A stretch of 64,000 bases of DNA from Flavobacterium geliluteum (GTDB lineage Bacteria > Bacteroidota > Bacteroidia > Flavobacteriales > Flavobacteriaceae), in contig NZ_JAGFBV010000021.1 in assembly GCF_017948595.1 (NCBI RefSeq), positions 1 through 64,000 on the forward strand. Reading direction: 5' to 3'. Each line of letters begins with the position of its first letter. Within the stretch, counting starts at the first letter, position 1. Position numbers and translations under genes: made by a program. The notes below the pieces were generated by a model, which was not told the DNA's origin, did not search any database, and saw only the letters and a program-made list of their open reading frames with translations. Below are positions 42,219 to 49,883 of the stretch, piece after piece.

Positions 42219-43091
42219 CTATTCTAATTGTACATTTTTCCCTTGAAGGTATTTTTTCTTAAAATTTGAAGGAGTGTCACCAACTTTGTGAGTAAAAAGT
42301 CGGTTAAAGTAAGCCGGATCTTCATACCCCAACTGATAGGCAATTTCTTTTACACTCAAACCAGAATGTCCCAAAAGCCTTTTTGCTTCCAGAATAATGC
42401 GCTCTTTTATAATGTCGTTGGGTTGCGCAAGCTCCAGCCTATTAAATTTATTCGACAATGTTTTGGGAGCCAGCCCCAACATAGCGGCATAATCTGCTAC
42501 GGTATGTTTGGTTCTGAAATGAATATCGACCAGACGGCTAAAATCTCTAAAAAACTCGATTTCTTTAGATGGCTCTTGGTTCAAAGCCCCCAATTGCTGC
42601 ATTTTCCAGAGGCGGGTTGCTCTTATGATAAGTTGTTTCAAATACGTCCTGATCATTTCTTCCTGCGAAGGATCAGGATGGTCAAACTCTTCCTGCAAGA
42701 GGTGATAGATGCTTTCTACAGGGGCAACATGATGTGCCGGCAAAGCCGTCATGGGCATCTCAAAAATATTATTAAACAGCAAACCATCGCAGGCTACCTC
42801 GGCATCATGAATCTGTACACAATAAAAATCACGGTTGTAGAACATAAAATAGCCTTGCTTTTGACCTTCTTTGTCAATTTGCAAATATTGATTGCTATTG
42901 ATAAAAAAAAGTGCCGGCGTAGTAGTGTGGTACTGCTTAAAATCAATCGTAACGGAGTATTCTTCCGGTAAATAAAGCACTTTGATGTATGATTTGTATG
43001 CATCGCCATTGATATCTTCCATCGAATTTTCATTCACAATAAAAAAGCCTATTTTTTTATAATTCGATTCAAAAAAGACAGGGTTACTCAT
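42219..43091 (-). CDS. AraC-family transcriptional regulator
   Basis: A 290-residue AraC regulator. The sensing half (about 1-170) is followed by a DNA-binding half with TVADYAAMLGLAPKTLSNKFNRLELAQPNDIIKERIILEAKRLL and SVKEIAYQLGYEDPAYFNRLFTHKVG. It is the first gene of the AraC-OsmC-esterase set and probably controls it, in response to an unknown signal. Confidence 0.93.
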   Translation of the reverse strand: MSNPVFFESNYKKIGFFIVNENSMEDINGDAYKSYIKVLYLPEEYSVTIDFKQYHTTTPALFFINSNQYLQIDKEGQKQGYFMFYNRDFYCVQIHDAEVACDGLLFNNIFEMPMTALPAHHVAPVESIYHLLQEEFDHPDPSQEEMIRTYLKQLIIRATRLWKMQQLGALNQEPSKEIEFFRDFSRLVDIHFRTKHTVADYAAMLGLAPKTLSNKFNRLELAQPNDIIKERIILEAKRLLGHSGLSVKEIAYQLGYEDPAYFNRLFTHKVGDTPSNFKKKYLQGKNVQLE

Positions 43092-43432
43092 GATCTGCTA
43101 TTGTTTAGGTGTATTAAAACTGAAAAAGTATCGCTATTTTGTGCTTGCTAAAAAGTACGTCTCGTGCTTTAAAAACAGTTCAAAAGCGCTTCTCTCCATA
43201 CTTTTTATTGCTAGTAAAGATACAAAGGCATTTTTAATTTTAAGCAATCCTTATTTGCTACAATTTCAGCAGTTAGAGGCAAAATTGGCTTTGTAAAACC
43301 ACTAGAAGTTGCCTTTTTTGGAGGGGAAGAATGCGGGATTATTAAAAATTATATTTTCTACTAGCTCTATAATCGTCACCTTGTGGAGTGAGTGGTGGCA
43401 ACAATAGGTTTTACTTGGTTTATAATACGAAA
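43092..43432. other. Intergenic region
   Basis: Nothing convincing is seen here. A 68-codon open frame on the plus strand (43090-43296) has no family features and overlaps the divergent AraC start. Confidence 0.4.
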
Positions 43433-43466
43433 AACCCGCAAACACTGAGATGTTTGCGGGTTCTTT
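43433..43466 (-). terminator. Rho-independent terminator
   Basis: AACCCGCAAACA (43433-43444) and TGTTTGCGGGTT (43451-43462) form a perfect 12-bp stem with A/T runs, 3' of the DUF4142 gene on the minus strand. Confidence 0.85.
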
Positions 43467-43494
43467 TGAAAATAAACCGATAACGAGTATCCGT

Positions 43495-44082
43495 TTATTT
43501 TTTATCTAAATTTTGTTTGAGCATTTTGGCATGTTCCAAATGTGCGGTCATACCTGCAATACTATTAGAAGCCCAAAGTTTAACGTCTTGATCTGTCGCG
43601 TCTTCAGAAGCTTTTCTAAGTTTATCAATTGCTTTTTGGTGACCATCGATCATCATATCTGCAAACTTTTTGTCAAAATCAGTACCTGATTTCTCGTTTA
43701 GTTGGTTGTATTCTTCCTTACCATCTTCGGTAATTGCAACTGGCAAAGTAATGTTTTTGGCATCTGCCAAAGCACTTACTTCAGTAGCCGCTTTAGTGTG
43801 CTCGTCTACCAACATTTTACCAAACTTTTTTACTTCGGAGTTGGTACTTTTTATCTGAGCTAATTTTCCAATTTCAATTTCAGCCAAATTCACTTCGGCA
43901 ATATCAACAAGAAATTCAGAATCATTTTTGGTGTCCTCAATAGAGTCAAATTTGGCTTCATTAGTATCTTCGGCAACTTCTTTAGGATCTTCTTGTTTTG
44001 CTTCGTTTTTGCACGATTGCAAAAAGATAATAATAAGTCCTGCGCCTAAAATCAATTTGCTGGCTAATAGTATTTTTTTCAT
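43495..44082 (-). CDS. DUF4142 lipoprotein
   Basis: The 195-residue protein has a lipoprotein signal (lipid-modified Cys near residue 24 in IFLQSC) and an acidic linker (EDPKEVAEDTNEAKFDSIEDTKND). A DUF4142 helical domain follows (DIAEVNLAEIEIGKLAQIKSTNSEVKKFGKMLVDEHTKAATE and FADMMIDGHQKAIDKLRKASEDATD). The domain is a ferritin-like bundle of unknown function, often induced by stress in Bacteroidetes. It ends before a strong terminator. Confidence 0.9.
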   Translation of the reverse strand: MKKILLASKLILGAGLIIIFLQSCKNEAKQEDPKEVAEDTNEAKFDSIEDTKNDSEFLVDIAEVNLAEIEIGKLAQIKSTNSEVKKFGKMLVDEHTKAATEVSALADAKNITLPVAITEDGKEEYNQLNEKSGTDFDKKFADMMIDGHQKAIDKLRKASEDATDQDVKLWASNSIAGMTAHLEHAKMLKQNLDKK

Positions 44083-44265
44083 GATCGAAAGTTTTTAGTG
44101 TTTCTACGATGTAAAATTACTCAGCTAACATAAGATTTGGTTTACAATATTTTAAGATAATGTTACAGGATTTGAATATCAGTTAGTATTCCTCAGCTTT
44201 TCACTGCTGTGAAAGCCTTAATAACCTTCATTTTTACTAGAATTAGCCTCGTTTTGAAGGTTTTA

Positions 44266-44300
44266 CCCCAAATTTGACGTCAGAGACGTCAAATTTGGGG
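44266..44300. repeat. Perfect 16-bp palindrome capping the 21-nt array
   Basis: CCCCAAATTTGACGTC (44266-44281) and GACGTCAAATTTGGGG (44285-44300) are exact reverse complements with a 3-base loop. The second arm is identical to 29170-29185 in locus 1. Confidence 0.9.
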
Positions 44301-44931
44301 TTCGGAACCCCATCGTTTAGGTTCGGAACCCCATCGTTTAGGTTCGGAACCCCATCGTTTAGGTTCGGAACCCCATCGTTTAGGTTCGGAACCCCATCGT
44401 TTAGGTTCAGAACCCCATCGTTTAGGTTCGGAACCCCATCGTTCAGGTTCGGAACCCCATCGTTCAGGTTCGGAACCCCATCGTTCAGGTTCGGAACCCC
44501 ATCGTTCAGGTTCGGAACCCCATCGTTCAGGTTCGGAACCCCATCGTTCAGGTTCGGAACCCCATTGTTCAAGTTCGGAACCCCATTGTTCAGGTTTGGA
44601 ACCCCATCGTTTAGGTTTGGAACCCCATTGTTGAGGTTTGGAACCCCATCGTTTAGATTTGGAACCCCATTGTTGAGGTTCGGAACCCCATCGTTTAGGT
44701 TCAGAACCCCGTAACATTATGTCAGAACCCCACAACTTCTTGTCAGAACCTCACGACTTTATGTTGAAACCCCATAACATTATGTCAAAGCCCTATGACT
44801 TCTTGTTAAAGCTCCTTGACTTTATATTAGAACCTTATAGCTTTATGTTAAAACTGCATAGCTTTATGTTAAAACCTCTCAATTTATATTCAGAACCCCG
44901 TGAGTTCTATTCAGAACAGCATAATAGGAGA
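44301..44931. repeat. 21-nt tandem repeat array, locus 2 (30 units)
   Basis: Thirty consecutive 21-nt units. The first 19 (44301-44699) are nearly identical, each carrying TTCGGAACCCCATCG and then a short TTTAGG or TTCAGG variable end. Units 20-30 (44700-44931) keep the length and a (T/C)AGAACCCC-like start but diverge strongly toward CTTTATG ends. On the minus strand the unit starts GGGGTTCCGAACC and ends AACGAT, the same family as locus 1. Changes between units are grouped (TTTAGG, TTCAGG, TTGAGG), the pattern of stepwise local duplication. Four long open frames cross it, in different frames for the two halves, so it is not one coding sequence. No spacers exist, so it is not a CRISPR array. 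Confidence 0.92.
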
Positions 44932-45170
44932 GTGTCCAAAAATCTGTGTAAGGTTTAGAGAATTTTTTGGGAATGTTTGATTTATAATTTTGCCTTTTTT
45001 GTGCTTATAACATAGTTGATAAAGTTTCTGCAGGCATTTTTTTGTACACTATTAATATTGTTATATTAGCCACGTGAAAAGACAATTGGTCGTTTTAGAG
45101 AAAACCGATTGCAGTTGCTTTTTAATTCTTATTACCTAGTAAAACAACATCCAAAACTTAAAAAAAACAA
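44932..45170. other. Intergenic region after the array
   Basis: No gene is seen. The stretch at about 44930-44962 (GTGTCCAAAAATCTGTGTAA) resembles the end of an IS256-type element, but with no transposase this is only a guess. Confidence 0.3.
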
Positions 45171-45731
45171 ATGAAAAGATTTAAAAAAATGACAATAGCG
45201 GTGTTGATACTTACGTCACTGTTTTCTTTTAGGTTTGCGAATGAAAAAGTAGTTGAATTTAGTTTTCCAAAAAGAAATAACACTACTATTACCTTAAATG
45301 CTACTAATTTTGAAGGTTTTACAGAGGAGTGGAGAGGAACAGATTACTATTATTTAGGGACAAGTAAAGATTCGATAATTTGTTCTGTGTATTATTTCAA
45401 GCTAAATAAAGAAGAGCAAAAATATATGGTAGAGCCTTTTGGAGGAGTTGCTATGGCGGGTATTCCTATGATTTATTTTTCTGATAATTCTCCTTTAAAA
45501 AAATACGAAGTAAACAAATCGGGTTGGGGAAACATTACAGATGATTTTATGTTTAGACAATGTGATATACTGGAATATGAGGGAATCAAAATGAGACAAA
45601 AGAATATGTATGCGTATGGTATGTTTGATAATGATTTGTTTGTAAGCGTTCATTTATCTAAAGAAAATTATACTTTGCGAGATTCAACGGCAATGAGGCA
45701 GCTATTACATTCTATAAAAAAGAAAAAGTAA
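45171..45731 (+). CDS. Exported hypothetical protein
   Basis: A 186-residue protein with an N-terminal signal segment (MKRFKKMTIAVLILTSLFSFRFA) and then a charged, aromatic domain with no recognised family. The internal MVEPFGGVAMAGIPMIYFSD stretch is unusually hydrophobic but short. It is the first of three unknown small genes following the 21-nt array. Confidence 0.65.
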   Translation: MKRFKKMTIAVLILTSLFSFRFANEKVVEFSFPKRNNTTITLNATNFEGFTEEWRGTDYYYLGTSKDSIICSVYYFKLNKEEQKYMVEPFGGVAMAGIPMIYFSDNSPLKKYEVNKSGWGNITDDFMFRQCDILEYEGIKMRQKNMYAYGMFDNDLFVSVHLSKENYTLRDSTAMRQLLHSIKKKK

Positions 45732-45837
45732 AAAGTAGCAATTTTAGATCAAATAACTGTAAATGATCAATTAGAACACTATTTACTCTCTGGATTTTTT
45801 TGATAGTAATGAATGTATAATAATTTTAAATGTTTGT

Positions 45838-46110
45838 ATGAAGAAAGTAAAAAAGGTTTTTGGTTACATTTTATTAATCGGTTGTATATTATTTGGATTA
45901 GTCCTTATTCTTGTTGTATTAGAAGTGATACCTCAAATTCAATACGAACTCAGCAAATCAAAATCCGAGGGTATTGGTTTCCTTTTTGGCAATGTGGTTG
46001 GGATCTTATTCTTTGTCTTGCTGTTAGTTTATTTCTCAAAATTAGCTTTAAGATTAATAAAGCCTAACGTTATGCCAGAGGAGACAATTGAAGATATTGG
46101 CAATCACTAG
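45838..46110 (+). CDS. Small two-helix membrane protein
   Basis: This 90-residue protein has two hydrophobic segments, roughly 10-30 and 47-66, then a short charged tail (KPNVMPEETIEDIGNH). It lies 32 bases before the next gene. A start at 45838 was chosen because the first hydrophobic segment follows directly after MKKVKKVFGY. No family is recognised. Confidence 0.6.
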   Translation: MKKVKKVFGYILLIGCILFGLVLILVVLEVIPQIQYELSKSKSEGIGFLFGNVVGILFFVLLLVYFSKLALRLIKPNVMPEETIEDIGNH

Positions 46111-46142
46111 TACGTATCTAAATCCTTTTTTTAAGTAGTATA

Positions 46143-46694
46143 ATGAAGAAATTAGTGTTGTTTTTTTTAATGATTGCCGCTTGTCCTGCTTTTTCTCAAA
46201 TAAGTGAAGGACAGAAATTTTGCGAGGAGACAAAAGAGGGGCCTTACTTTCCTGTGTCATTGATTAATTTTAATAAAAAGGTTTTTTGGTATACTGATTT
46301 TTATAAAGAAACAAAGGAAGAAGTAAAAATAATCAATGGTATAACATACACTCAACTTAAGCAGGAATGGAATAACGGAAAATCTAATCTATTGTATTAC
46401 AGAGAAGAAAATGGGGTCGTTTTGCAGTATGATGAGGATATGAAAAAAGAGACTGTTCGGTACGATAATAGTTTTCCGGAAGGACATATCTGGAAAGCAG
46501 CCAACGGAAAAGATCATTTTAAAATTCTTTCTTATAAAGGAGAATTGCGAACGCCCTATTGCGAGTATAAAAATTTATTGGTAATTGAGGCTCATGTGAG
46601 TTATGGCCATTTTAATTTTTATTATTTAAAAGGACACGGCTACATAGGAGCAACAAAAGACGGAAAGATAGTTTCGTGTATTTCTCCCGAATGA
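46143..46694 (+). CDS. Exported hypothetical protein
   Basis: The 183-residue protein starts with a signal peptide (MKKLVLFFLMIAACPAFSQ, cleavage near residue 19). The mature part has beta-rich, aromatic sequence (WYTDFYKETKEEVKIINGITYTQL, GHFNFYYLKGHGYIGATKDGKIVSC) and three cysteines. It may be co-transcribed with the small membrane protein 32 bases upstream. A terminator follows. Unknown function. Confidence 0.65.
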   Translation: MKKLVLFFLMIAACPAFSQISEGQKFCEETKEGPYFPVSLINFNKKVFWYTDFYKETKEEVKIINGITYTQLKQEWNNGKSNLLYYREENGVVLQYDEDMKKETVRYDNSFPEGHIWKAANGKDHFKILSYKGELRTPYCEYKNLLVIEAHVSYGHFNFYYLKGHGYIGATKDGKIVSCISPE

Positions 46695-46732
46695 TCGACA
46701 AATGTTCTTGTAAGCATAAAAAAAAGAGTTTT

Positions 46733-46765
46733 AAAATCCTATTTTCTTTGAGATAGGATTTTTTT
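46733..46765 (+). terminator. Rho-independent terminator
   Basis: AAAATCCTAT pairs with ATAGGATTTT and a run of T follows, just beyond the 46143-46694 gene. Confidence 0.85.
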
Positions 46766-46767
46766 AT

Positions 46768-47214
46768 GTCTAAATTCAAAATGTTAACATATAGTTAATT
46801 ATGAAAATTAAAGCGATAATTATATAACTCAAAAAGATTGGTTTTAAACGAATTTTGACCTGTAGTTTTCTATCTACGGCAGATTATCCTTTTGTTCTGC
46901 CCAATCTGGGGCATCCAAAAAAGGATATAAAAGCGTAATGCGCTATACCAACCTGTACGTTTACAGTAAAGATCGATCTAAAGAAAATAAAGGCAAAATC
47001 ATTGCACTTTTTTGCAAAAGACATACCCTATTTTGGTACACCTGACACTTAATAAGTAGCTGTTGTAAACACCTTATTGAGCAGGGTTGTGGTGCCAATA
47101 TAGCTGTTGCCTTGCCATGATCAGGAATGTTATTCCTGAAGTCTGTTTTCTTTTGTTAGCATTGATAGAAAACCATTAAATAAAGAGGCTCTAAATCATT
47201 AAAAAAATACAATT
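46768..47214 (+). other. Hairpin-rich non-coding stretch (possible RNA leader)
   Basis: No gene is seen in 447 bases, but folding signals are concentrated. TATCCTTTT (46885-46893) pairs with AAAAGGATA (46919-46927), with TGCCC/GGGCA nested inside. GCG/GCGC lies just after. TCAGGAAT (47121-47128) pairs perfectly with ATTCCTGA (47132-47139) about 75 bases before the next gene. It may be a long regulated 5' leader of the DUF5661 gene or a separate small RNA. Confidence 0.35.
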
Positions 47215-47862
47215 ATGGGAACAAAAAGTGGTACTTATCAAGACGTCTATATAAAAAGAGACAATGAAATGGTTAGCTTAAAGAAAGACGTGACAGATTT
47301 TTGCGAAAAATACATTAAACCGGTACATCCCGAAAATTGGGATTGGTCTGTACGTGATTTTGATACTCCTGAAAACGATCCGACAAGTGCTGAGGCACGT
47401 GCAATAGGCAATGTGATCCTGAGCGATTTGAACGAAAATGTGTCGACAGATGTTGATTTGTCTACAATGAATAATGTCGAGTCGATAAAAGCATATCTGA
47501 ATCCAAACAGCAAACATGAACCTTTTAATATGAGGGAATTTGCTTTTGCCCTAAAAGTAGAACTCGAACACGGAAAAATTAAAGATGTTAATGTAACCAA
47601 CAATCATCCTTTTTTGACAGCCATGATCGCATTGGCTCACATGACCGAGACATTAACCTATTATCAGCGCCTGAAAGTGATGGAAGCCGAAGGGGAAATC
47701 TACGAAATCATGCGCAAAATAGAAGCCACAACATCTGAAAAAGAAAAGTGGTACAAGCAACTTATGGAAGCCGAAGAAGAGCTGAAAGAAGCCAGATCAG
47801 GTCTTGATGACCGTTTAGAACGAATGGACGATATACCTACTTTGACCATTATTGGCGACTAA
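47215..47862 (+). CDS. DUF5661-family protein with coiled-coil tail
   Basis: This 215-residue cytoplasmic protein carries a DUF5661-like segment in the middle (FALKVELEHGKIKDVN, then MIALAHMTETLTYYQRLKVME). A coiled coil follows at about residues 160-205 (EIMRKIEATTSEKEKWYKQLMEAEEELKEARSGLDDRLERMDD). The DUF5661 function is unknown. It is the first of a group of stress-type genes (acidic protein, DUF892 protein) and follows a long hairpin-rich non-coding stretch. A terminator comes right after. Confidence 0.8.
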   Translation: MGTKSGTYQDVYIKRDNEMVSLKKDVTDFCEKYIKPVHPENWDWSVRDFDTPENDPTSAEARAIGNVILSDLNENVSTDVDLSTMNNVESIKAYLNPNSKHEPFNMREFAFALKVELEHGKIKDVNVTNNHPFLTAMIALAHMTETLTYYQRLKVMEAEGEIYEIMRKIEATTSEKEKWYKQLMEAEEELKEARSGLDDRLERMDDIPTLTIIGD

Positions 47863-47884
47863 ACATTGTGATATAAAACCCAAA

Positions 47885-47913
47885 AAAACCGTTAGACAGC
47901 TAACGGTTTTTTT
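47885..47913 (+). terminator. Bidirectional terminator
   Basis: AAAACCGTTAG and CTAACGGTTTT form an 11-bp perfect stem between convergent genes. Confidence 0.85.
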
Positions 47914-47939
47914 GTTGAGGAGAAGTTGTAAAACAACTT

Positions 47940-48428
47940 TTAGAATTTTCGGGGATCGTTGTCAGGAATTTTTTCTTCTATAGCATCATCTTCTTCCATT
48001 TCGTCATCTTCCATTTCGTCTTCGTCGTCTTGATCAAGGTCTTCTAAATCTTCTGTTTCATCAAAATCATCCTCAAGAATATCGCTGGGATTATCCAGTT
48101 CATCATTTTCTTCTTCCAAATCCTCTTCGTCTATTTCGTCATATTGCAAATCCTGATCGGTATGAAAATCATCGTCCAAATCTTCCATATCGTCTTCGTC
48201 ATTGGTAATTTGCTCCTTGCCCGGATCAGTCTGTTTAGGATCGTAACTGTTACGTACCGTATAACCAAGCTCGGCAGCTTCTGTATTGCTTTGAGGAGTA
48301 GGAGTATGTTTTGCCTTCTCGTTATCATAGCTGGCTTTTTCCGGCCAGATGTTTTTATGAGTCGGCTGGGTGTTTCCAGTTTCTCTATTCTCTCTTAAGA
48401 TGCTGTTTTTTTGTGTTGTAGTTTGCAT
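47940..48428 (-). CDS. Highly acidic low-complexity protein
   Basis: A 162-residue protein whose C-terminal half (about residues 75-155) is almost only Asp and Glu with a few Leu, Gln, Asn and Tyr. The N-terminal half is polar (KNSILRENRETGNTQ, KHTPTPQSNTEAAELGYTVRNSYDPKQTDPGKEQ). It is likely disordered and strongly negatively charged at physiological pH. Related Bacteroidetes proteins occur near DUF892/ferritin-like stress genes. No enzyme motif; role unknown. Confidence 0.75.
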   Translation of the reverse strand: MQTTTQKNSILRENRETGNTQPTHKNIWPEKASYDNEKAKHTPTPQSNTEAAELGYTVRNSYDPKQTDPGKEQITNDEDDMEDLDDDFHTDQDLQYDEIDEEDLEEENDELDNPSDILEDDFDETEDLEDLDQDDEDEMEDDEMEEDDAIEEKIPDNDPRKF

Positions 48429-48620
48429 GATAATTTGTTTTTAATTGTTTTGTGTTTTACAAATCTAGTCAAGAACAGGAGGGGTTGTATTATAGAATTT
48501 TAATTGTCAATTCTATAATTAACAGCTGTTTAGGATGTAAAATAAGAACTTAATGATATAACAAGAGCCGTAGTAATCCGACTACTTTTATCAAATATTA
48601 ATGTAAAAAAAATAGTCATT

Positions 48621-49193
48621 ATGGAAACGAAAAGCAAACAAAAAAGCGCTCCAAAAAAAGACGCTAAAAAAAGCGTTTATACAAAACCAAAAGCAGATGC
48701 TGCATCTGGACTTACAGAATTGTTTGAAGACGGATTGAAAGATATTTATTGGGCAGAAAAAGCACTGACAAAAGCAATTCCGTTGATGGCAAAAAATGCT
48801 ACATCTCCCGAGTTGATTGATGCACTTAATAATCACTTAACCGAAACCGAAGATCAGGTAACACGCCTGGAAACTATTTTTGGTCTGATAGAAAAAAAAG
48901 CGGTTGCTAAAAAATGTGATGCCATGGCAGGACTGATCGAAGAAGGAAAAGGTATTATGGAAGAGACGGAGATAGGGGTTGTGCGTGATGCAGGCATTAT
49001 AGCGGCGAGTCAGAAAATAGAGCATTACGAAATTGCCACATACGGAACGTTGAGACAATTTGCCGAAACTTTAAACTTATTAGAAGTTGCAACATTGTTG
49101 CAGCATACTTTAGACGAAGAAAAAGACGCAGACAAAAAACTTACAGAAGTGGCTGTGAATGTCGTAAATCTTGAAGCTGCAGAGGAAAATTAA
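48621..49193 (+). CDS. DUF892 ferritin-like protein (YciE/YciF type)
   Basis: The 190-residue protein has a basic, Lys-rich 30-residue N-terminus and then a DUF892 four-helix bundle. The landmarks are LTELFEDGLKDIYWAEKALTKAIPLMAKNA, LNNHLTETEDQVTRLETIF, EIGVVRDAGIIAASQKIEHYEIATYGTLRQFAETL and LLQHTLDEEKDADKKLTEVA. These carry the conserved Glu/His residues that bind a di-metal site in YciF-like proteins. The family is stress-induced, possibly peroxide-handling. Divergent from the acidic gene. Confidence 0.9.
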   Translation: METKSKQKSAPKKDAKKSVYTKPKADAASGLTELFEDGLKDIYWAEKALTKAIPLMAKNATSPELIDALNNHLTETEDQVTRLETIFGLIEKKAVAKKCDAMAGLIEEGKGIMEETEIGVVRDAGIIAASQKIEHYEIATYGTLRQFAETLNLLEVATLLQHTLDEEKDADKKLTEVAVNVVNLEAAEEN

Positions 49194-49261
49194 TTTTCTA
49201 AAACCTTAAAAAGTACAATCTTACGGTTGTGCATTTTTATAACTTTCTTACCCTTATAATC

Positions 49262-49603
49262 ATGAAAAAAGAATATTCAAAACACGAAGTCAATTATATA
49301 GAGAAATATCAAAATGAAGGATATACCACCAATTTTTTGTTTGATAAAGGATGCCTGGTCGATTCTGAAACCAAATATGCTTATCAGCCTGACGAAATTT
49401 TTATTGTAGCCCATCATCGTTACGAAGGCATGAGCGATCCTGATGATATGTCTATTTTGTATGTAATAAACACTAAGGATCAGAAACGAGGTACACATTT
49501 AATAGGATATGGCCCAATGGCTGATCTGGAAGAGGCAGAGTTTTTTAAAGATATTCCCGAAGAAAATTATTCTAAGAATGTCGATATTGATGAACTTACA
49601 TAA
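49262..49603 (+). CDS. Conserved Bacteroidetes small protein (often misannotated as PRPP synthetase)
   Basis: The 113-residue protein resembles a family of about 100 residues widely labelled 'phosphoribosylpyrophosphate synthetase' in Bacteroidetes genomes, with the landmarks GYTTNFLFDKGCLV, YQPDEIFIVAHHRYEGMSDPDDMSILYVINTKDQKRGTHLIGYG. It has none of the PRPP synthetase motifs, so the enzyme label is not justified. The start is the ATG at 49262; the TTG at 49229 would add eleven residues. It belongs to the same stress-type cluster. Role unknown. Confidence 0.7.
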   Translation: MKKEYSKHEVNYIEKYQNEGYTTNFLFDKGCLVDSETKYAYQPDEIFIVAHHRYEGMSDPDDMSILYVINTKDQKRGTHLIGYGPMADLEEAEFFKDIPEENYSKNVDIDELT

Positions 49604-49883
49604 TACATCAAATTAGACTATCATAACTATCATCATAAATGATTATAATAAATTTCAATTTGGTTGGAAGCAGCTGTTTTCGGAACGATTCTGAGGCAGC
49701 TGTTTTTTTATATAGAAAAAACAAAAAGTAGTTTCCTATTAATTTTGAAAGATATCCTGATAATTGTATAACGAATTGATTAGCAATAAGTATGAAATTT
49801 GAATAATCAAATAATGAATCAAAATCAAAGCCGTGTATGTGTATGTAAACAGTTATGCACCGCTTTGTTTAAATCATATCAAC

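Noticed and set aside
43090-43296. 68-codon plus-strand open frame
   Set aside because: It overlaps the divergent AraC start, and its composition (many Leu, Lys, Phe) is that of random A/T-rich DNA.
44243-44735. Long open frames on both strands inside the 21-nt array (for example with NLNDGVP or FGTPSFR repeats)
   Set aside because: Any 21-nt repeat without a stop codon stays open in several frames. The open frames on the two halves of the array are in different phases and none has a signal or a sensible start.
44301-44931. CRISPR array
   Set aside because: Units are contiguous, 21 nt long, with no unique spacers and no cas genes in the window.
44932-44962. IS256-family terminal repeat
   Set aside because: Only a short resemblance; no transposase remnant, no second end and no target duplication were seen.
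49690-49722. Terminator after the 49262-49603 gene
   Set aside because: GCAGCTG occurs twice as a direct repeat and could only pair over six bases (CAGCTG), too weak to claim.
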